From positions 112,496,251 through 112,560,250 of the forward strand of contig OZ020594.1 of NCBI GenBank assembly GCA_963971535.1: 64,000 nucleotides of DNA, given 5' to 3'. The notes below the pieces were generated by a model. The model did not search any database. It saw only the letters and a list, made by a program, of their open reading frames with translations, and was not told the origin of the DNA. The stretch comes from Notolepis coatsorum. Its lineage: Eukaryota > Chordata > Actinopteri > Aulopiformes > Paralepididae. Below, piece after piece: positions 22,617 to 33,209 of the stretch (the first letter of the stretch is position 1; each line of letters starts with the position of its first letter). The position numbers and the translations under genes are program-made.

Positions 22617-23745
22617 GTGTTGAGTAAAATGAAAGTTTGCACTGACCTTGGGTTTTCAACATTTACACAATTATTTGATTCAATGGTGGGTTCTGTTTTG
22701 TTTTATGCTGCTGGAGTATGGGGTTTTGATGATGCACCGGAATGTAATGCGATCCAGAACCGGGCCATAAGATACTTTTTAGGAGTCCATAAATACACAC
22801 CAAAAGGGGCTATAGAAGGGGACATGGGGTGGGATTCTTGCTTAGTCAAGCAAAAAGGTGAAATGGTGAGGTTATGGAACCGCCTGGTCCAGCTGCCAAA
22901 TGGCAGGGTGACTAAAAAGATTTTTAATTGGGACAGAGCACACGGTCATCCCTGGTCAAGAGAGATGTCTATGATTTTTTCTTCTACTGACTTGAGTATG
23001 ATTTTTATGAACAATTTGCAGTGTAAGGTTCACATAATTAAAACAAAATGATCAACAATCCATCAGGATAAGTGGAAGGTGGAGATTTTGAAAAAACCTA
23101 AACTTAGAAAATATATTGCAATTAAAAATGAGTATTTTACTGAACCTTGTGTAATGTTAAACTTAAAGAGAAGACGGAGGTCTCTGTGTGCCCAGTTGAG
23201 GTCTGGCACCCTACCATTGGCTGTGGAAGTGGGTAGATTCCAGGGTAAACCTGAGGAGGAGCGGTTGTGTGTTCTGTGTGATCTGGGAGTGGTGGAGGAT
23301 GAATATCATTTTGTTTTTTATTGCCCTTTGTACACCACTTTGAGGAGGGCTTTATTTGAAAAAATTCAAATTGTAAACCCAGATTTGTTTTGGCAGTCTG
23401 AGAGCTGTATGTTGAGTTGTTTTTTTGTGGAGGACATCTTCGGTTTTGCAGGATTTTTGGAGAAGGCATGGCACCTGAGACAAAACACACTGTATCCTAT
23501 ATAATTGTATTTTTATTCACCTTGTTTTTCTGTTTATTTACATAGAGTACAGCTTGTGTTATATTACGTTTTATTGTATTTTCTTGTATTTTTTTATGGC
23601 CATCTTGGTCTATGTCATTTGTTAAGTAATTGGTAAAGTATATTATTATATACTTATTGTTATGTGTCTTGTAAGCCCATATGGGCTGGGCATACATCTG
23701 TATGTAAGACACGAAAATAAAAAATATCAAATCAAATCAAAATCA
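22617..23745 (+). pseudogene. Non-LTR LINE ORF2 C-terminus and 3' UTR (family B)
   Basis: Two frames (22617-23051 and 23079-23504) encode the C-terminal part of a LINE ORF2. They show GSVLFYAAGVWGFDDAPECN, YFLGVHKYTP and GDMGWDS, then a Cys/His motif CVLCDLGVVEDEYHFVFYCP. A stop near 23049 and a frame change separate them. The 3' end has GTAAGCCCATATGGGCTGGG and a (ATCAA)n tail. RT and endonuclease are absent (5' truncation). The clade is not certain; it is unlike the L1 and L2 copies here. Confidence 0.75.
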
Positions 23746-23754
23746 ACACCAATT

Positions 23755-23935
23755 TTTTTTTAGAAAGAAATATATATATATATAATAATATATATAACAT
23801 ATAATAATAATATACATAACATAATATCTAATAATAATATATATATATCATTATATATAATAATAATAATAATAATTAGATTAAAAAATAAAAATAAAAA
23901 CATATATATATATGAATAAAAGAAAAGATAAAAAA
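23755..23935. repeat. AT-rich (TA)n/(TAA)n low complexity
   Basis: Interleaved TA, TAA and ATA tracts follow directly after the LINE tail. No coding content. Confidence 0.85.
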
Positions 23936-24400
23936 TTCAAATAAAAAGTTCTCAGAGTATTTCGTGTTACAGAGTCGTTCCTATACAGTGTCCTTGTTTC
24001 AGGAGGTGAGAGACGTAGTCAGGCATTAAAGAGTTCCGTCTTGGGACGGATATCCGTCCATTTGATTTGGAGATTCCGTCATTTGATTCGGAGTCGTGAC
24101 GGATTTTAACCTGAGCCAATCAGAGGCGTCAAATATCATTTTTTCCCCTACCGCGGCCGCACCAAACAGTCATTTGGCTCTGCGGCTCTGCAGATACCCC
24201 CTACTCCTTTCACCCGCCTCCGCTGTGCTCAGCACCAATGGGAAGCGGCCATTTTTCGTTTTGAGTTTCTGAATCTCCCCCATTGCTCTCTAGCTCTACT
24301 CGAGAGTAAACTGGACTCATCAACATGCGGCACTTTTCCGAGACAGTAAGTTCATTTGACTTATTCTAGTCTAAAGAAACATATATATTACTATTGCTAT

Positions 24401-24623
24401 TGATAAATCTAGGTAACGTGAATGCCACAAAACGAATGCCTTTTGTTAATCAGAACGTTATTTACGCGACAAGTTCAACCAGTGTGTTGTTGGTGGTGGT
24501 GGTGGTGGTGTTGCGTGTGTGAGCTTGCGCCTCCGTGTATGATAAATGTATGAATGTTGATAAATCTAGGTAACGTTAATGCCACAAAACGAATGCCTTT
24601 GTTAATCAGAACGTTATTTGCGT
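24401..24623. repeat. Direct duplication of 65 bp with (GGT)n between
   Basis: TGATAAATCTAGGTAACGT, then ATGCCACAAAACGAATGCC and TTGTTAATCAGAACGTTATT, occur at 24401-24463 and again at 24558-24619 with few differences. A (GGT)n run lies at 24487-24511 between them. The flanking 24000-24400 is CpG-bearing DNA with GACGGATATCCGTC palindromes and no gene. Confidence 0.75.
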
Positions 24624-24699
24624 TATCAATTGTTTTTAAGCTCAATAAACGTCTTTCTACCATTTGTCCGGGAGATCTCTGGGTAACAGTACTGTATAT

Positions 24700-24893
24700 T
24701 TGCATATCATATATGTCACAAATGTAACATTACTATCTCCTGTAGTATGTCATGTATGTCACTATGAATTGAAAATGGGGGACCCTGATGTAAACAAGAC
24801 TAACGTCTTTCTCTGGTCTGCATCCCCTTAACAATTGTGTGTATTGAGCTGTACTGTATTGTACCCATTCTGCTATCTGTTAAATATTGATTG
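24700..24893 (+). mobile_element. LINE 3' tail (family A), plus strand
   Basis: GAATTGAAAATGGGGGACCC through CTTAACAATTGTGTGTATTG to CCCATTCTGCTATCTGTTAA, followed by TTGATTGATTG. Its end abuts an inverted copy at 24895, making a long hairpin-forming pair. Confidence 0.85.
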
Positions 24894-24894
24894 A

Positions 24895-25215
24895 TTGTTA
24901 TTAACAGATTGCAGAATGGGTACAATACAGTACAGCTCAATACACACAATTGTTAAGGGGATGCAGACCAGAGAGAGACGTTTGTCTTGTTTACATCAGG
25001 GTCCCCCATTTTCAATTCATCATAACATATATGACACACATGACATACAGATAGACAATACTGCTACATCTATACATTTATGACATACCAGATTTACAAA
25101 TACAGTAGCCTATTGTTTGTGATACAAAAATAGTCTAAAAAGAGTATATACATTTGACGAAGAAAGTTAAGAAACTGTACATTGGAGGTGGGATGGGGGG
25201 GGTTGTAACTGTACA
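24895..25215 (-). mobile_element. LINE 3' tail (family A), inverted neighbour
   Basis: The plus strand reads TATTAACAGATTGCAGAATG, then CAATTGTTAAGGGGATGCAG and GTCCCCCATTTTCAATTCAT, the reverse complement of the preceding copy with only a few differences over about 130 bp. It continues to an AACTGTACATTGG word that marks the start of this family's 3' UTR. Confidence 0.85.
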
Positions 25216-25304
25216 TTGGATTATTGACAACCTTACTTGGTCCCAAGAAGAGGGTCTCGTGTATTAAATAAAGTTTTCATTCATTCATTCACTCTGGATC
25301 TTGT

Positions 25305-25640
25305 AAATCCAGTAGCAATACACACAATTGTTAAGGGGATGCAGGCCAGAGAAAGGCGTTTGTCTTGTTTACATCATCAGGGTCCCCCATTTTCAATTCA
25401 TAGTGACACTTATGACATACACAACATACATGACATCATGACATTTATGACATTTATGACATGCATGCCTTACAGGTATATAGTAATAGTACTGTTACAT
25501 TTGTCACATATACGATATGCAAATATACAGTACTGTTACCCAGAGATCCTAACAGTAAATATATACATATGATGAGGAGGAGACTGTACATTAGGAGGGG
25601 GTGGGTGGGTGGTAAAAAAGATATACAAACGGTGGGGAGG
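25305..25640 (-). mobile_element. LINE 3' tail (family A), third copy
   Basis: CACACAATTGTTAAGGGGAT and CCCCCATTTTCAATTCATAG blocks of family A, then repeated ATGACAT words and GACTGTACATTAGGAGG. A (CATT)n tract at 25279-25292, just to the left, may be the tail of this or another copy. Confidence 0.75.
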
Positions 25641-25974
25641 AGACTGTCCATTGTTGTTGTACCATAATTGTGAAATGTGTTTAGTCCCTTGTTTGTATGA
25701 TAACAAGCCGTTTAGTTCATGGTTCAAAGTAATGGGAAAAGGGTGCTAGCTCGCCATCAATCAGAAGCTAGCCACAAGACTTGCATTCACGCTCTCCAGC
25801 ACACAGCCTCCCTGCCTGGCACAACAACCACAACAGTAGGGTCTATAGTCACAGTCAGGACAGTAGGGTCTACAAGTAGGCTCCCTTAAAACGCTAACGC
25901 TATTAAAAAAAAAAAAAAAAACAGTGGAGGTTAAAATAAGAATATGACTTGGCCAGAAAAAAAGTTCAGTCAGG
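25641..25974. other. Intron 2, no gene; 17-A tract
   Basis: TTGTACCATAATTGTGAAATG resembles more of the family A ORF in reverse. An A run at 25905-25921 may be a retroposon tail. CAGTAGGGTCTA is repeated near 25834 and 25860. No gene. Confidence 0.45.
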
Positions 25975-26293
25975 AGAATTTTTTTTGCTTTAATCCCTGG
26001 ACGTAGTCAACCGTTCCACATACGAGATAAAGGGTCGCCACACCACATCAAATTTCCCACTTGATCCCCGTAAAGTATATTTAATCTTTTCAACTTTTAA
26101 ATGGTACATTACATCGCAAATCCACCTGCCAAATGAGGGAGGATGTTCATCTTTCCAGTTCATAAGAATGAGACGTCTTGCTAGAAGGGAGGAGTAAGCG
26201 ATGCAGTTCAGTTGTGCTTTTGGTCGATGTAAGTCGTCGGAGAGAACACCAGAAAAACCCAGGAAGTGACACGGTTCCAGTACCCGACCTGCC
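25975..26293 (-). pseudogene. L1 ORF2 C-terminal fragment, second subfamily
   Basis: The minus strand reads YSSLLARRLILMNWKDEHPP, then WICDVMYHLKVEKIKYTLRG and FDVVWRPFISYVE, matching the C-terminal region of L1 ORF2 (compare MVAAKKIILTDWKSPTPPCL in the 12524-18879 element). The T run at 25980-25987 is its A tail. It is 5'-truncated. Confidence 0.75.
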
Positions 26294-26500
26294 AGGGCCC
26301 TCATTCATCAACGTGTTCTACGCACAGATTTGTGCTTACCCTGTGCGTACGATCATTTCTAAGCAAAGAGTGGGATTCATCAATTTCAACTTGAACTTGA
26401 CTCCGTGCTTACGTCTACGCACAGGTCAGAGCACACTTAGCTGACGCCCAGTGGTAGAATATATTATTACAACAAGGAAATGAGCTTCTGTGCATAATAA
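26294..26500. mobile_element. MITE-like sequence with CAGGGCCCTCATTCATCAA end
   Basis: CAGGGCCCTCATTCATCAAC followed by paired words (CTACGCACAGATTTGTGC, CTACGCACAGGTCAGAGC) looks like one end of a fish MITE. The other end was not located because L1 follows at 26512. Confidence 0.4.
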
Positions 26501-26511
26501 CACCATTACTT

Positions 26512-29500
26512 TTTTTTTTGTATTTTATTTTTTTATTATTTTTTAAACAAACATATAAACAAACATGACAACACACGATAAGATATACAAGCATTAATTG
26601 TCAGGGCACATCCAATGAGATTACATTTTAGTTAGTTGTCTTATATAAGATATACCCCTAATACCTGTTATCAAAAAAACCTACACACATATGCTCAGCT
26701 CGAACCCCCCCCTCCCGGACCCCACCTTGAGAAGTACCTCCACTATCCCTTGCACCTAACCAGACACTACCATTATAAGCTAGCTTTTATTCTCTCCACC
26801 ACTTCTAACCACATTGACATTTTGGATTCATTGAGACCCAGAATTCTTGCTGTAGATATTTCATGGTAAATTACATCGAGATATGTAAGAAACCAAACTT
26901 TACGGCACATTTTTTCCGGTTGAAACCAGCGTGATGCGATCAGCTTTTTGGCTACTGTGATACCCGATAAAACCAATCTCTTTAGCTGTGGATTCACTGC
27001 AAACTCAAAAACATCATTCAATAATAATACCGAGGGGTGTACAGGTATATTCCAAGATACGAGTTTTGATATTTGTTGGGTCACATCTTTCCAGAATGCC
27101 TTAACTGGTGAGCAGTCCCAATACATGTGCATAAATGTCCCTTCGTCCCCATTTGCACATTGGGTGCATTTGGAATCTTGTTTAAGCCCCATTCGGCACA
27201 GTCTTATAGGAGTCAAGTATGTCCTGTGAATATAGTTAAGATTGATTTGTTGATGATCCGGGTTCCTTGATGTAAGTCGGACATTTGCCCAGGCTCCTTG
27301 CCAATCAAAGTCATTTTCCAGGTCTGGTATATCCCTCCTCCAGACAGTCAAGTTGGAGGGTTTCATACGAGGACGTTAGTAATTGATGATAAAATTCTGA
27401 AACAAAACCTCTCGATGTCTCTCTTGCGTAGAAGAATTTGTGGTATCTGTGGTGTTCAATTGGTCTGTCTAATGGAACACCGTGAGACTTCAAACTTAGC
27501 TCTAACTGTTTGTGAAAAAGCCATGTGGACTTGGTGAGATTAAATTTTTTGCGTATTTCTTTATCACTACAAAAACCTTGTTTGTTAAAAACATCCCCTA
27601 ATGAGTGTATGCCTTGCTCTTCCCATATAGGGAATCTTATAGGTCGTTTTCCAATTAAGAGTGCATTGTTATTGAATAAGGGAGTATGATTGTGCCATTT
27701 TTGTGGGTTAGGATTTTTTTTTTGTGATTCACGCCATATCCGGATCGCATGAGTAATTATGGGGCCAAATTTTCGTTCACAGTGCTTGATTGGTAGTTTA
27801 GTGTATGCTATGTCCTTCAGTCTATGTGGGGCTACTATGTTTTCTTCTATTTTTCTCCAGGATGCTAATGCTTGGGAGTCAAACCATGTTGTCAATGGAC
27901 TTAATGTGTACGCCTTAAAATATAGGAAAAAATCTGGAAATGCCATGCCACCATCTGCTTTATTTCTCTGTGCGGTGGATCTTTTTATACGTGGTGGTTT
28001 GTTATTCCAAATAAATTTGTATGTGGAGGAGTGTAATCTTTTCCAGTATCCCTCTGGAGGGGGTAACGGTAGCATTGAACTGAAGAAGTTGATTTTAGGT
28101 AGTACATCCATCTTAACTATTGATATCCGTGCTTGTACTGTGTTTTTAAGTTTTGCCCATCTATCAAGGTCGTCTTTGATTTTGTTTTGGATTTTTGTGT
28201 AGTTGTGCTTCACCGTTTGTCTTATGGTAGGGAATATTTCCACTCCCAAGCATCTGAAGTGTTTTACCATCGGTATCTGTCCTGGGAGGGTTGTATCTTT
28301 TTTTGCAGGGGTGTTAAGTGGAAGGAAAGCCGACTTCGGCCAATTTATCCTAAATCCCGATAAATCACCAAAGTCCTCAATCAACTTGAGCAGATGAGGC
28401 AATGTGGTGTTGGGGTTTTGCATGAACAATATTACATCGTCCGCATATAAACAAATTTTTTGTTGTGTGCCCTTGATTACGATTGGTTCTATGAATTGGG
28501 ATTGTCTTATATATTGTGCTAAAGGCTCTAATGATAGATTGAACAGTCCGGGACTAAGAGGACAACCCTGTCTGGCAGAGCGTGATACCGGAAATATTTG
28601 GGAGATGATTGTGCCTGTTGTAATCATGGCCGATGGGTCTTTGTATAATACTTTAATCATATCGATGAATCCTTTTCCTAACCCCATCCTTTCTAGCACT
28701 GCCCACAGATACGACCATTCCAGCCTGTCAAAGGCCTTCATAGCATCCAGGGACAGCATCGCCTTAGGTATGGTGTCCTCCTTGTCGGCATCAAGTACGT
28801 GCAGTATACGTCTTATGTTCTCAGTGATCAGGCGGCCTCCTATGAAGCCAGTTTGGTCCGGGTGAACTAAAGACGTCATATGCTTTTGTAATCTGATGGC
28901 TAATACCTTAGAGTACAGTTTGATATCTGTTCCGAGGAGGCTTAAAGGTCTATAACTACCGCACTCGTTGGGGTCTTTGTCTTTTTTAAGGAGGACTGTT
29001 ATGAGTGCAATATTGTCATTTTTATGGAAGTTCCCCTCCTTGACTGAGTATAAGATCATATTTAGTAATAAGGGGCCAATTATGTCCCAACAAGAAAGGT
29101 ACATTTCTGATGGGAAACCGTCTCTTCCAGGAGCCTTACCACTTTTCATTGCGGTTATGGTTTTCTTGAGTTCCTCTAGTGTGATCGGTGTTTCTAACTG
29201 TTTAGCGTCATCCTCTGAAAGTTTAGGGAGAATAATTTGATTAAGAAATGTGTCCATTTTGTTTTGATCGAAGGTCATTTCTGATTTATATAAGTCGGAG
29301 TAGAATACTTTGAATGTATCGTTTATTTTTACAGGATCTGTTACAAGTACTTGTTGTGCTCTAATGGTAGTTATATCTGCAAATGTTGCATTAATTCTTA
29401 ATCGCATGGCTAATAGGTGGCTGGGTTTGGAACCATGGGAGTACTGCTGTTGTCTTGTGCTGCGTATTTGCATTTCCGATTGTTGTCTGTATATGGCATT

Positions 29501-30420
29501 GATCTCTATTTTTAGTACGTTAACTTGATTTTCTAGTTGAGTTGTTGTATTTCAGAGAATTAAATAACGTTGAGTAAAGCGTTTCCAGCTCAGCCAGTTT
29601 TGTGCTTTGATTCTTGCGCATTTTGGAGGAAAAGCTATCCGTGAAGTCTTTGATCATTCCCTTTACCGACATCCATATTATTCTTGGGTCTTGCACCGAG
29701 TTTGCATTCTCCCGTTGGAATACTATAAGAGCTTCTTTGAGTTGTGTAATGAATTCCTTGTTATTAAGCAGCAACAAGTTAAATCGCCATCTTGGGGCTC
29801 GGGAGGATAGTATACCAAATGTACCTTTAAGGAGTAAATAACAGTGATCTGATAGTGCGTTGGGTATCATTTCCACTTCATAATTATCAAATAGTCTCTG
29901 TGATGCAAAGACATAATCTATTCTGGATAGTGTATTATGTCTCGCAGATCGACAAGAGTACTTTCGGGTCGTGGGATTAAGTAACCGCCATAAGTCATTT
30001 ACACCTGTAATCTTTGACCAATCCTTTAATGCCTTCGATGAATTCTTTTGTTCGCTGGAAAAGGCGAGGTAAGATTTGTCCATCCTTGGGTTCCAGATGG
30101 CATTAAAATCCGCTCCTATTATAAATGAGTAATCGGGAATGTCTAACATTGCATTGGTTAATGTAGTGAAGAAATCTTCTTCGTACAAATTTTGGGCGTA
30201 TACCGCTATCAACGCTATTTTCCTGTTCTTATGTTCAATCTTAGCTATAGTTATCCGACCTTCTACATCAGACCATACTCCCTTTAGTACAATATTCAAC
30301 TTACGTTTAACGACTATTGCTACACCCCGAGTTCTCGTACCAATAGAGGAGTGACTGATATTATGGTATATGTTGTCCGCTAATTTATCTATGTCTTTCC
30401 CTAGAATGTGCGTTTCGCTT
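26512..30420 (-). mobile_element. 5'-truncated L1, 3.9 kb, 10-bp TSD
   Basis: The L1 ORF2 and 3' UTR lie on the minus strand and end in an A-rich tail (T runs from 26512). The word ACCATTACTT flanks it (26502-26511, 30421-30430). ORF1 and the start of ORF2 are missing, typical of incomplete reverse transcription. It lies antisense to the zinc-finger gene and inside the 22270-30542 element. Confidence 0.88.
26773..30420 (-). pseudogene. L1 ORF2: endonuclease, RT and Cys domain, two frameshifts
   Basis: Read right to left, the endonuclease part (30420-29520) starts SETHILGKD and has GADFNAIWNP and LSDHCYLL. A frameshift near 29510 leads to 29473-27311: GKAPGRDGFP, GSYRPLSLLG, DQTGFIGGRL, LSLDAMKAFDRLEW, ARQGCPLSPGLF and catalytic YADD near 28440. 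A second frameshift near 27350 leads to the C-terminal segment (27366-26773) with CTQCANGDEGTFMHMYWDC. Only two frame breaks are evident over 3.6 kb, so it is better preserved than the other L1. Confidence 0.9.
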
Positions 30421-30542
30421 ACCATTACTTTATAGTTGTAATATATGCACTGGTATCGGATCAGTATCGGTATCGGCCGATACCCAAAGCTTAGGTATCG
30501 GAATCGGACCGGGAAGGAAAAAATGGTATCGGAACATCTCTA

Positions 30543-30578
30543 TTTGAGATCAGGCGGGCCGCTGCGTTCTGAATGAGT
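30543..30578 (-). mobile_element. L2-clade LINE, second segment after hAT insertion
   Basis: TTTGAGATCAGGCGGGCCGC and TGCGTTCTGAATGAG continue the L2 copy of 21690-22269, as seen by comparison with the uninterrupted plus-strand copy near 44115-44150. The LINE is 5'-truncated here. Confidence 0.85.
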
Positions 30579-30972
30579 GTCCACTTGAATAACATGTCCA
30601 CTTGTTATTTTATAGCCTTATATAATAAAAAGTCCAAACCTTTGTCCAACATCTCATCAAGCAGAATCAGCAGGAACATTGTCCTCCTTCCTCTCCACCA
30701 TGCACTGCTGCTGGGATGTTAGTGGAGGAGGATGCTTTATGACAACGTGGTAATGGATCAGACCACCTGTAGTCGATACTGATCACATGTAGCTAGTATC
30801 AGCCTGATAGTGGTGTTGGGTATAGGATCTGTGCATCCCTATATATTGGTTCAGCGTGTTGTTACTTTCCTGTTAAGAGAGTAGTGTGAAATAGTGACCT
30901 GTCCCTTTGTTACTTTCAAAAGCAATGGTTACAACAAATTACATTTAAATGATTGTATGCCCTTCTTTCTAG
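30579..30972. other. End of intron 2, no gene; acceptor at 30971-30972
   Basis: A short AACATGTCCACTTG direct repeat lies at the start and GATACTGATCACATGTAGC-type MITE debris near 30775. The intron ends with the polypyrimidine-rich acceptor CCCTTCTTTCTAG. Confidence 0.6.
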
Positions 30973-32888
30973 ACTCCATGGCCTTACAGCTGTTTATCTG
31001 TGAAGAGGAGGTTCCCCCTGAGCAGCAGGAGAGGAGCCCCAGTCTGGTCCAGGAGGAGCCAGAGCTCCTCCAGATGAAAGAGGAACAGGAGGAACTCTGG
31101 ATCAGTCAGGAGGGAGAGGAGCTTCCTGTCTCTGTGAAGAGTGAACATGATGAAGAGAAACCTCAGTCCTCACAGCTCAGCCAAACCCAGGACACAGAGC
31201 CCCTCCAGATGAAAGAGGAACAGGAGGAACTGTGTCAAGATCTAGAGGAGGCTGATGGCTCCAAGATGACCCTACAACCTATGAAATGTGAAAATGAAGG
31301 TGAGAACACTCTGTCCTCACAACTCAGCCAAAACCGGGACCCAGAGCAGATTAAAGATGAACTAGATCAAGGGCTGGAAGAAGCTGATCTCTCCAAGATC
31401 ACAGTAGACCCAGTGAAATGTGAAGATGGTCAAGAGAACGCTCTGTCCTTCCAGCCTCTTCAAACCCAAAGGGAGAAAAACAGAGAAGCATACTCTTTAC
31501 CCAGCACCTCAACTGAACACATGAAAACAGAACCTGGAGGAGAGGACTGTGGAGTAGCAGAACTAGCCAGTAACTTAGATCCAGCTGGTGATTTAGAACC
31601 AACTAGAGATAGCCAGCCTCTCTCTTCAGACTGTTCTCTAACTGAGACTGATGACAGTGATGACAGTTCTGGAACTGAGACTGATGACGGTGATGATGAC
31701 AGTTCTGGAGCTGAGACTGATGACGGTGATGATGACAGTTCTGGAGCTGAGACTGATGACGGTGATGATGACAGTTCTGGAGCCGAGAGTGATGATAGTG
31801 ATAAATGGAAGGAGAGTGGAGGTCCAGGTTTGAAGGCACCAAAACAAAAGAAGACACAGAAAATACAAACGTTGTCTAACAGGCCTGGGTTCAGCAAGAA
31901 GAGAGATCTGAAGATACACGTAAAAAATCATACCGGAGTGAAACCATTTGGTTGTTCAGTTTGTGGAAAAGGGTTCAGTAGGAAGGGACATCTGAAGAGA
32001 CACATGAGAACACATACTGGAGAGAAACCATTTGGTTGTTCAGTTTGTGGGAAAGGGTTCAGTAGGAAGGGAGATCTGAAGACACACATGATAACTCATA
32101 CTGGAGAGAAACCATTTGGTTGTTCAGTTTGTGGGAAAGGGTTCAGTAGGAAGGGAGATCTGAAGACACACATGATAACTCATACTGGAGAGAAACCATT
32201 TAGTTGTTCAGTTTGTAGGAAAGGGTTCAATCAGCAAACAAATCTGAAGAGACACATGAGCACTCATACTGGAGAGAAACCATTTAGCTGTTCAGTTTGT
32301 GGGAAAGGGTTCAGTAGGAAGGGAGATCTGAAGACACACATGAGAACACATACTGGAGAGAAACCATTTAGTTGTTCAGTTTGTGGGAAAGGGTTCAGTC
32401 ATAAAGAAAGTCTGAAGAGCCACATGATAACTCATACTGGAGAGAACCCATTTCTTTGTTCAGTTTGTGGGAAAGGGTTCAGTAGGAAGGGAGATCTGAA
32501 GAGCCACATGATAACTCATACTGGAGAGAAACCTTTTGTTTGTTCAGTTTGTGGGAAAGGGTTCAGTAGGAAGGGAGGTCTGAAGTACCACATGAGAACT
32601 CATACTGGAGAGAAACCTTTTAGCTGTTCAGTTTGTGGGAAAGGGTTCAGTATGAAGGGAGATCTGAAGACACACATGAGAACCCATACTGGAGAGAAAC
32701 CATTTAGTTGTTCAGTTTGTGGGAAAGGGTTCAGTCATAAAGAAAGTCTGAAGACACACATGAGAACACATACTGGAGAGAATCCGTTTAGCTGTTCAGT
32801 TTGTGGGAAAGGGTTCAATCGGCAAACACGTATGAAGAGACACACTAGAACTCATACTGGAGAGAAACCATTTAGTTGTTCCGTTTAA
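30973..32888 (+). CDS. C2H2 zinc-finger protein, main exon (11 fingers)
   Basis: With the two earlier exons this makes 727 residues. The exon opens [20 protein letters not shown] and has repeated [12 protein letters not shown] and [17 protein letters not shown] motifs, an acidic leader typical of fish KRAB-less zinc-finger families. A run of 12-residue acidic repeats ([12 protein letters not shown]) follows near residues 315-365. A finger lacking its cysteines ([16 protein letters not shown]) precedes eleven full C-x2-C-x12-H-x3-H fingers (about residues 415-722), joined by HTGEKP linkers. The protein is presumably a nuclear DNA-binding regulator; its target is unknown. Contact segments include RKGDLKT three times, HKES(L)K(S/T), QQTNLKR and RQTRMKR. 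TAA at 32886-32888 falls five residues into a twelfth finger (FSCSV), suggesting a shortened array. The long frame is also open upstream of the acceptor, but the exon boundary and phase support 30973 as the coding start of this exon. Confidence 0.93.
31650..31800. repeat. 36-bp in-frame coding minisatellite
   Basis: Units of ACTGATGACGGTGATGATGA followed by CAGTTCTGGAGCTGAG encode a 12-residue acidic/serine repeat ([12 protein letters not shown]). There are about three full and two partial units. The length is a multiple of three, so changes in number keep the frame. Confidence 0.9.
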
Positions 32889-32909
32889 GCTGAGAGTAGA
32901 CTTGAAAAG

Positions 32910-32915
32910 AATAAA
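32910..32915 (+). promoter_or_regulatory. Candidate poly(A) signal AATAAA
   Basis: AATAAA lies 22 bases after the zinc-finger stop codon. Other candidates are at 33357-33362 and 33480-33485, so the real 3' end is not settled. Confidence 0.45.
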
Positions 32916-32970
32916 GAGAACAGGTCCCCAACACAGTTTGCAGTATATTAAATAGAAACCCCATGTACTT

Positions 32971-33195
32971 TTTTAGAAGAAGAACACACACATGCGAGAT
33001 GGGCGACACACAGGAACACATGCACTGATGAAATGTCTCTGCACTTTTCCCAACCCGTCGTCCATCCCCCCCCAAGGGCAGCCCGGAGCAGACATGGGCT
33101 GTGGCGTGGGCCGCGCCCGGGGACCAATCCAAGTGCTCCTGTCCATCTTCGTTAGGGACGCGACAGCGTTAGCCATCATACTAAGCAGCATACTG
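32971..33195 (-). repeat. SINE body copy with 14-bp TSD in 3' UTR region
   Basis: The minus strand matches the 240-440 body (GCTAACGCTGTCGCGTCC, then CGAAGATGGACAGGAGCACT and GGATTGGTCCCC). It is flanked by AACCCCATGTACTT (32957-32970 and 33196-33209), and a T run next to the left flank is its A tail. The tRNA-like head is absent. It lies within 100 bp of the zinc-finger stop codon. Confidence 0.8.
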
Positions 33196-33209
33196 AACCC
33201 CATGTACTT

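Larger units (their letters stand above)
22270..30542. mobile_element. Composite hAT-type element, TSD TTTGAGAT, carrying several LINEs
   Basis: Left end TAGAGTTGTTCCGATACC and right end GGTATCGGAACATCTCTA are inverted. The 8-bp duplication TTTGAGAT is exact (22262-22269, 30543-30550). It lies in an L2 LINE whose continuous sequence is preserved at 44120-44155, confirming the insertion. Only about 200 bp at the left and 110 bp at the right are its own sequence. The rest is later insertions: a LINE 3' end (22617-23745), family A tails, L1 fragments and a 3.9-kb L1. No transposase is present. Confidence 0.88.

Noticed and set aside
30894-30972. ATG at 30894 as the zinc-finger start
   Set aside because: It lies upstream of a strong splice acceptor (CCCTTCTTTCTAG), and exon 2 joins at 30973 in frame.
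31399-31931. Antisense frames opposite the acidic and finger region
   Set aside because: Shadows of the codon-biased zinc-finger exon on the other strand.
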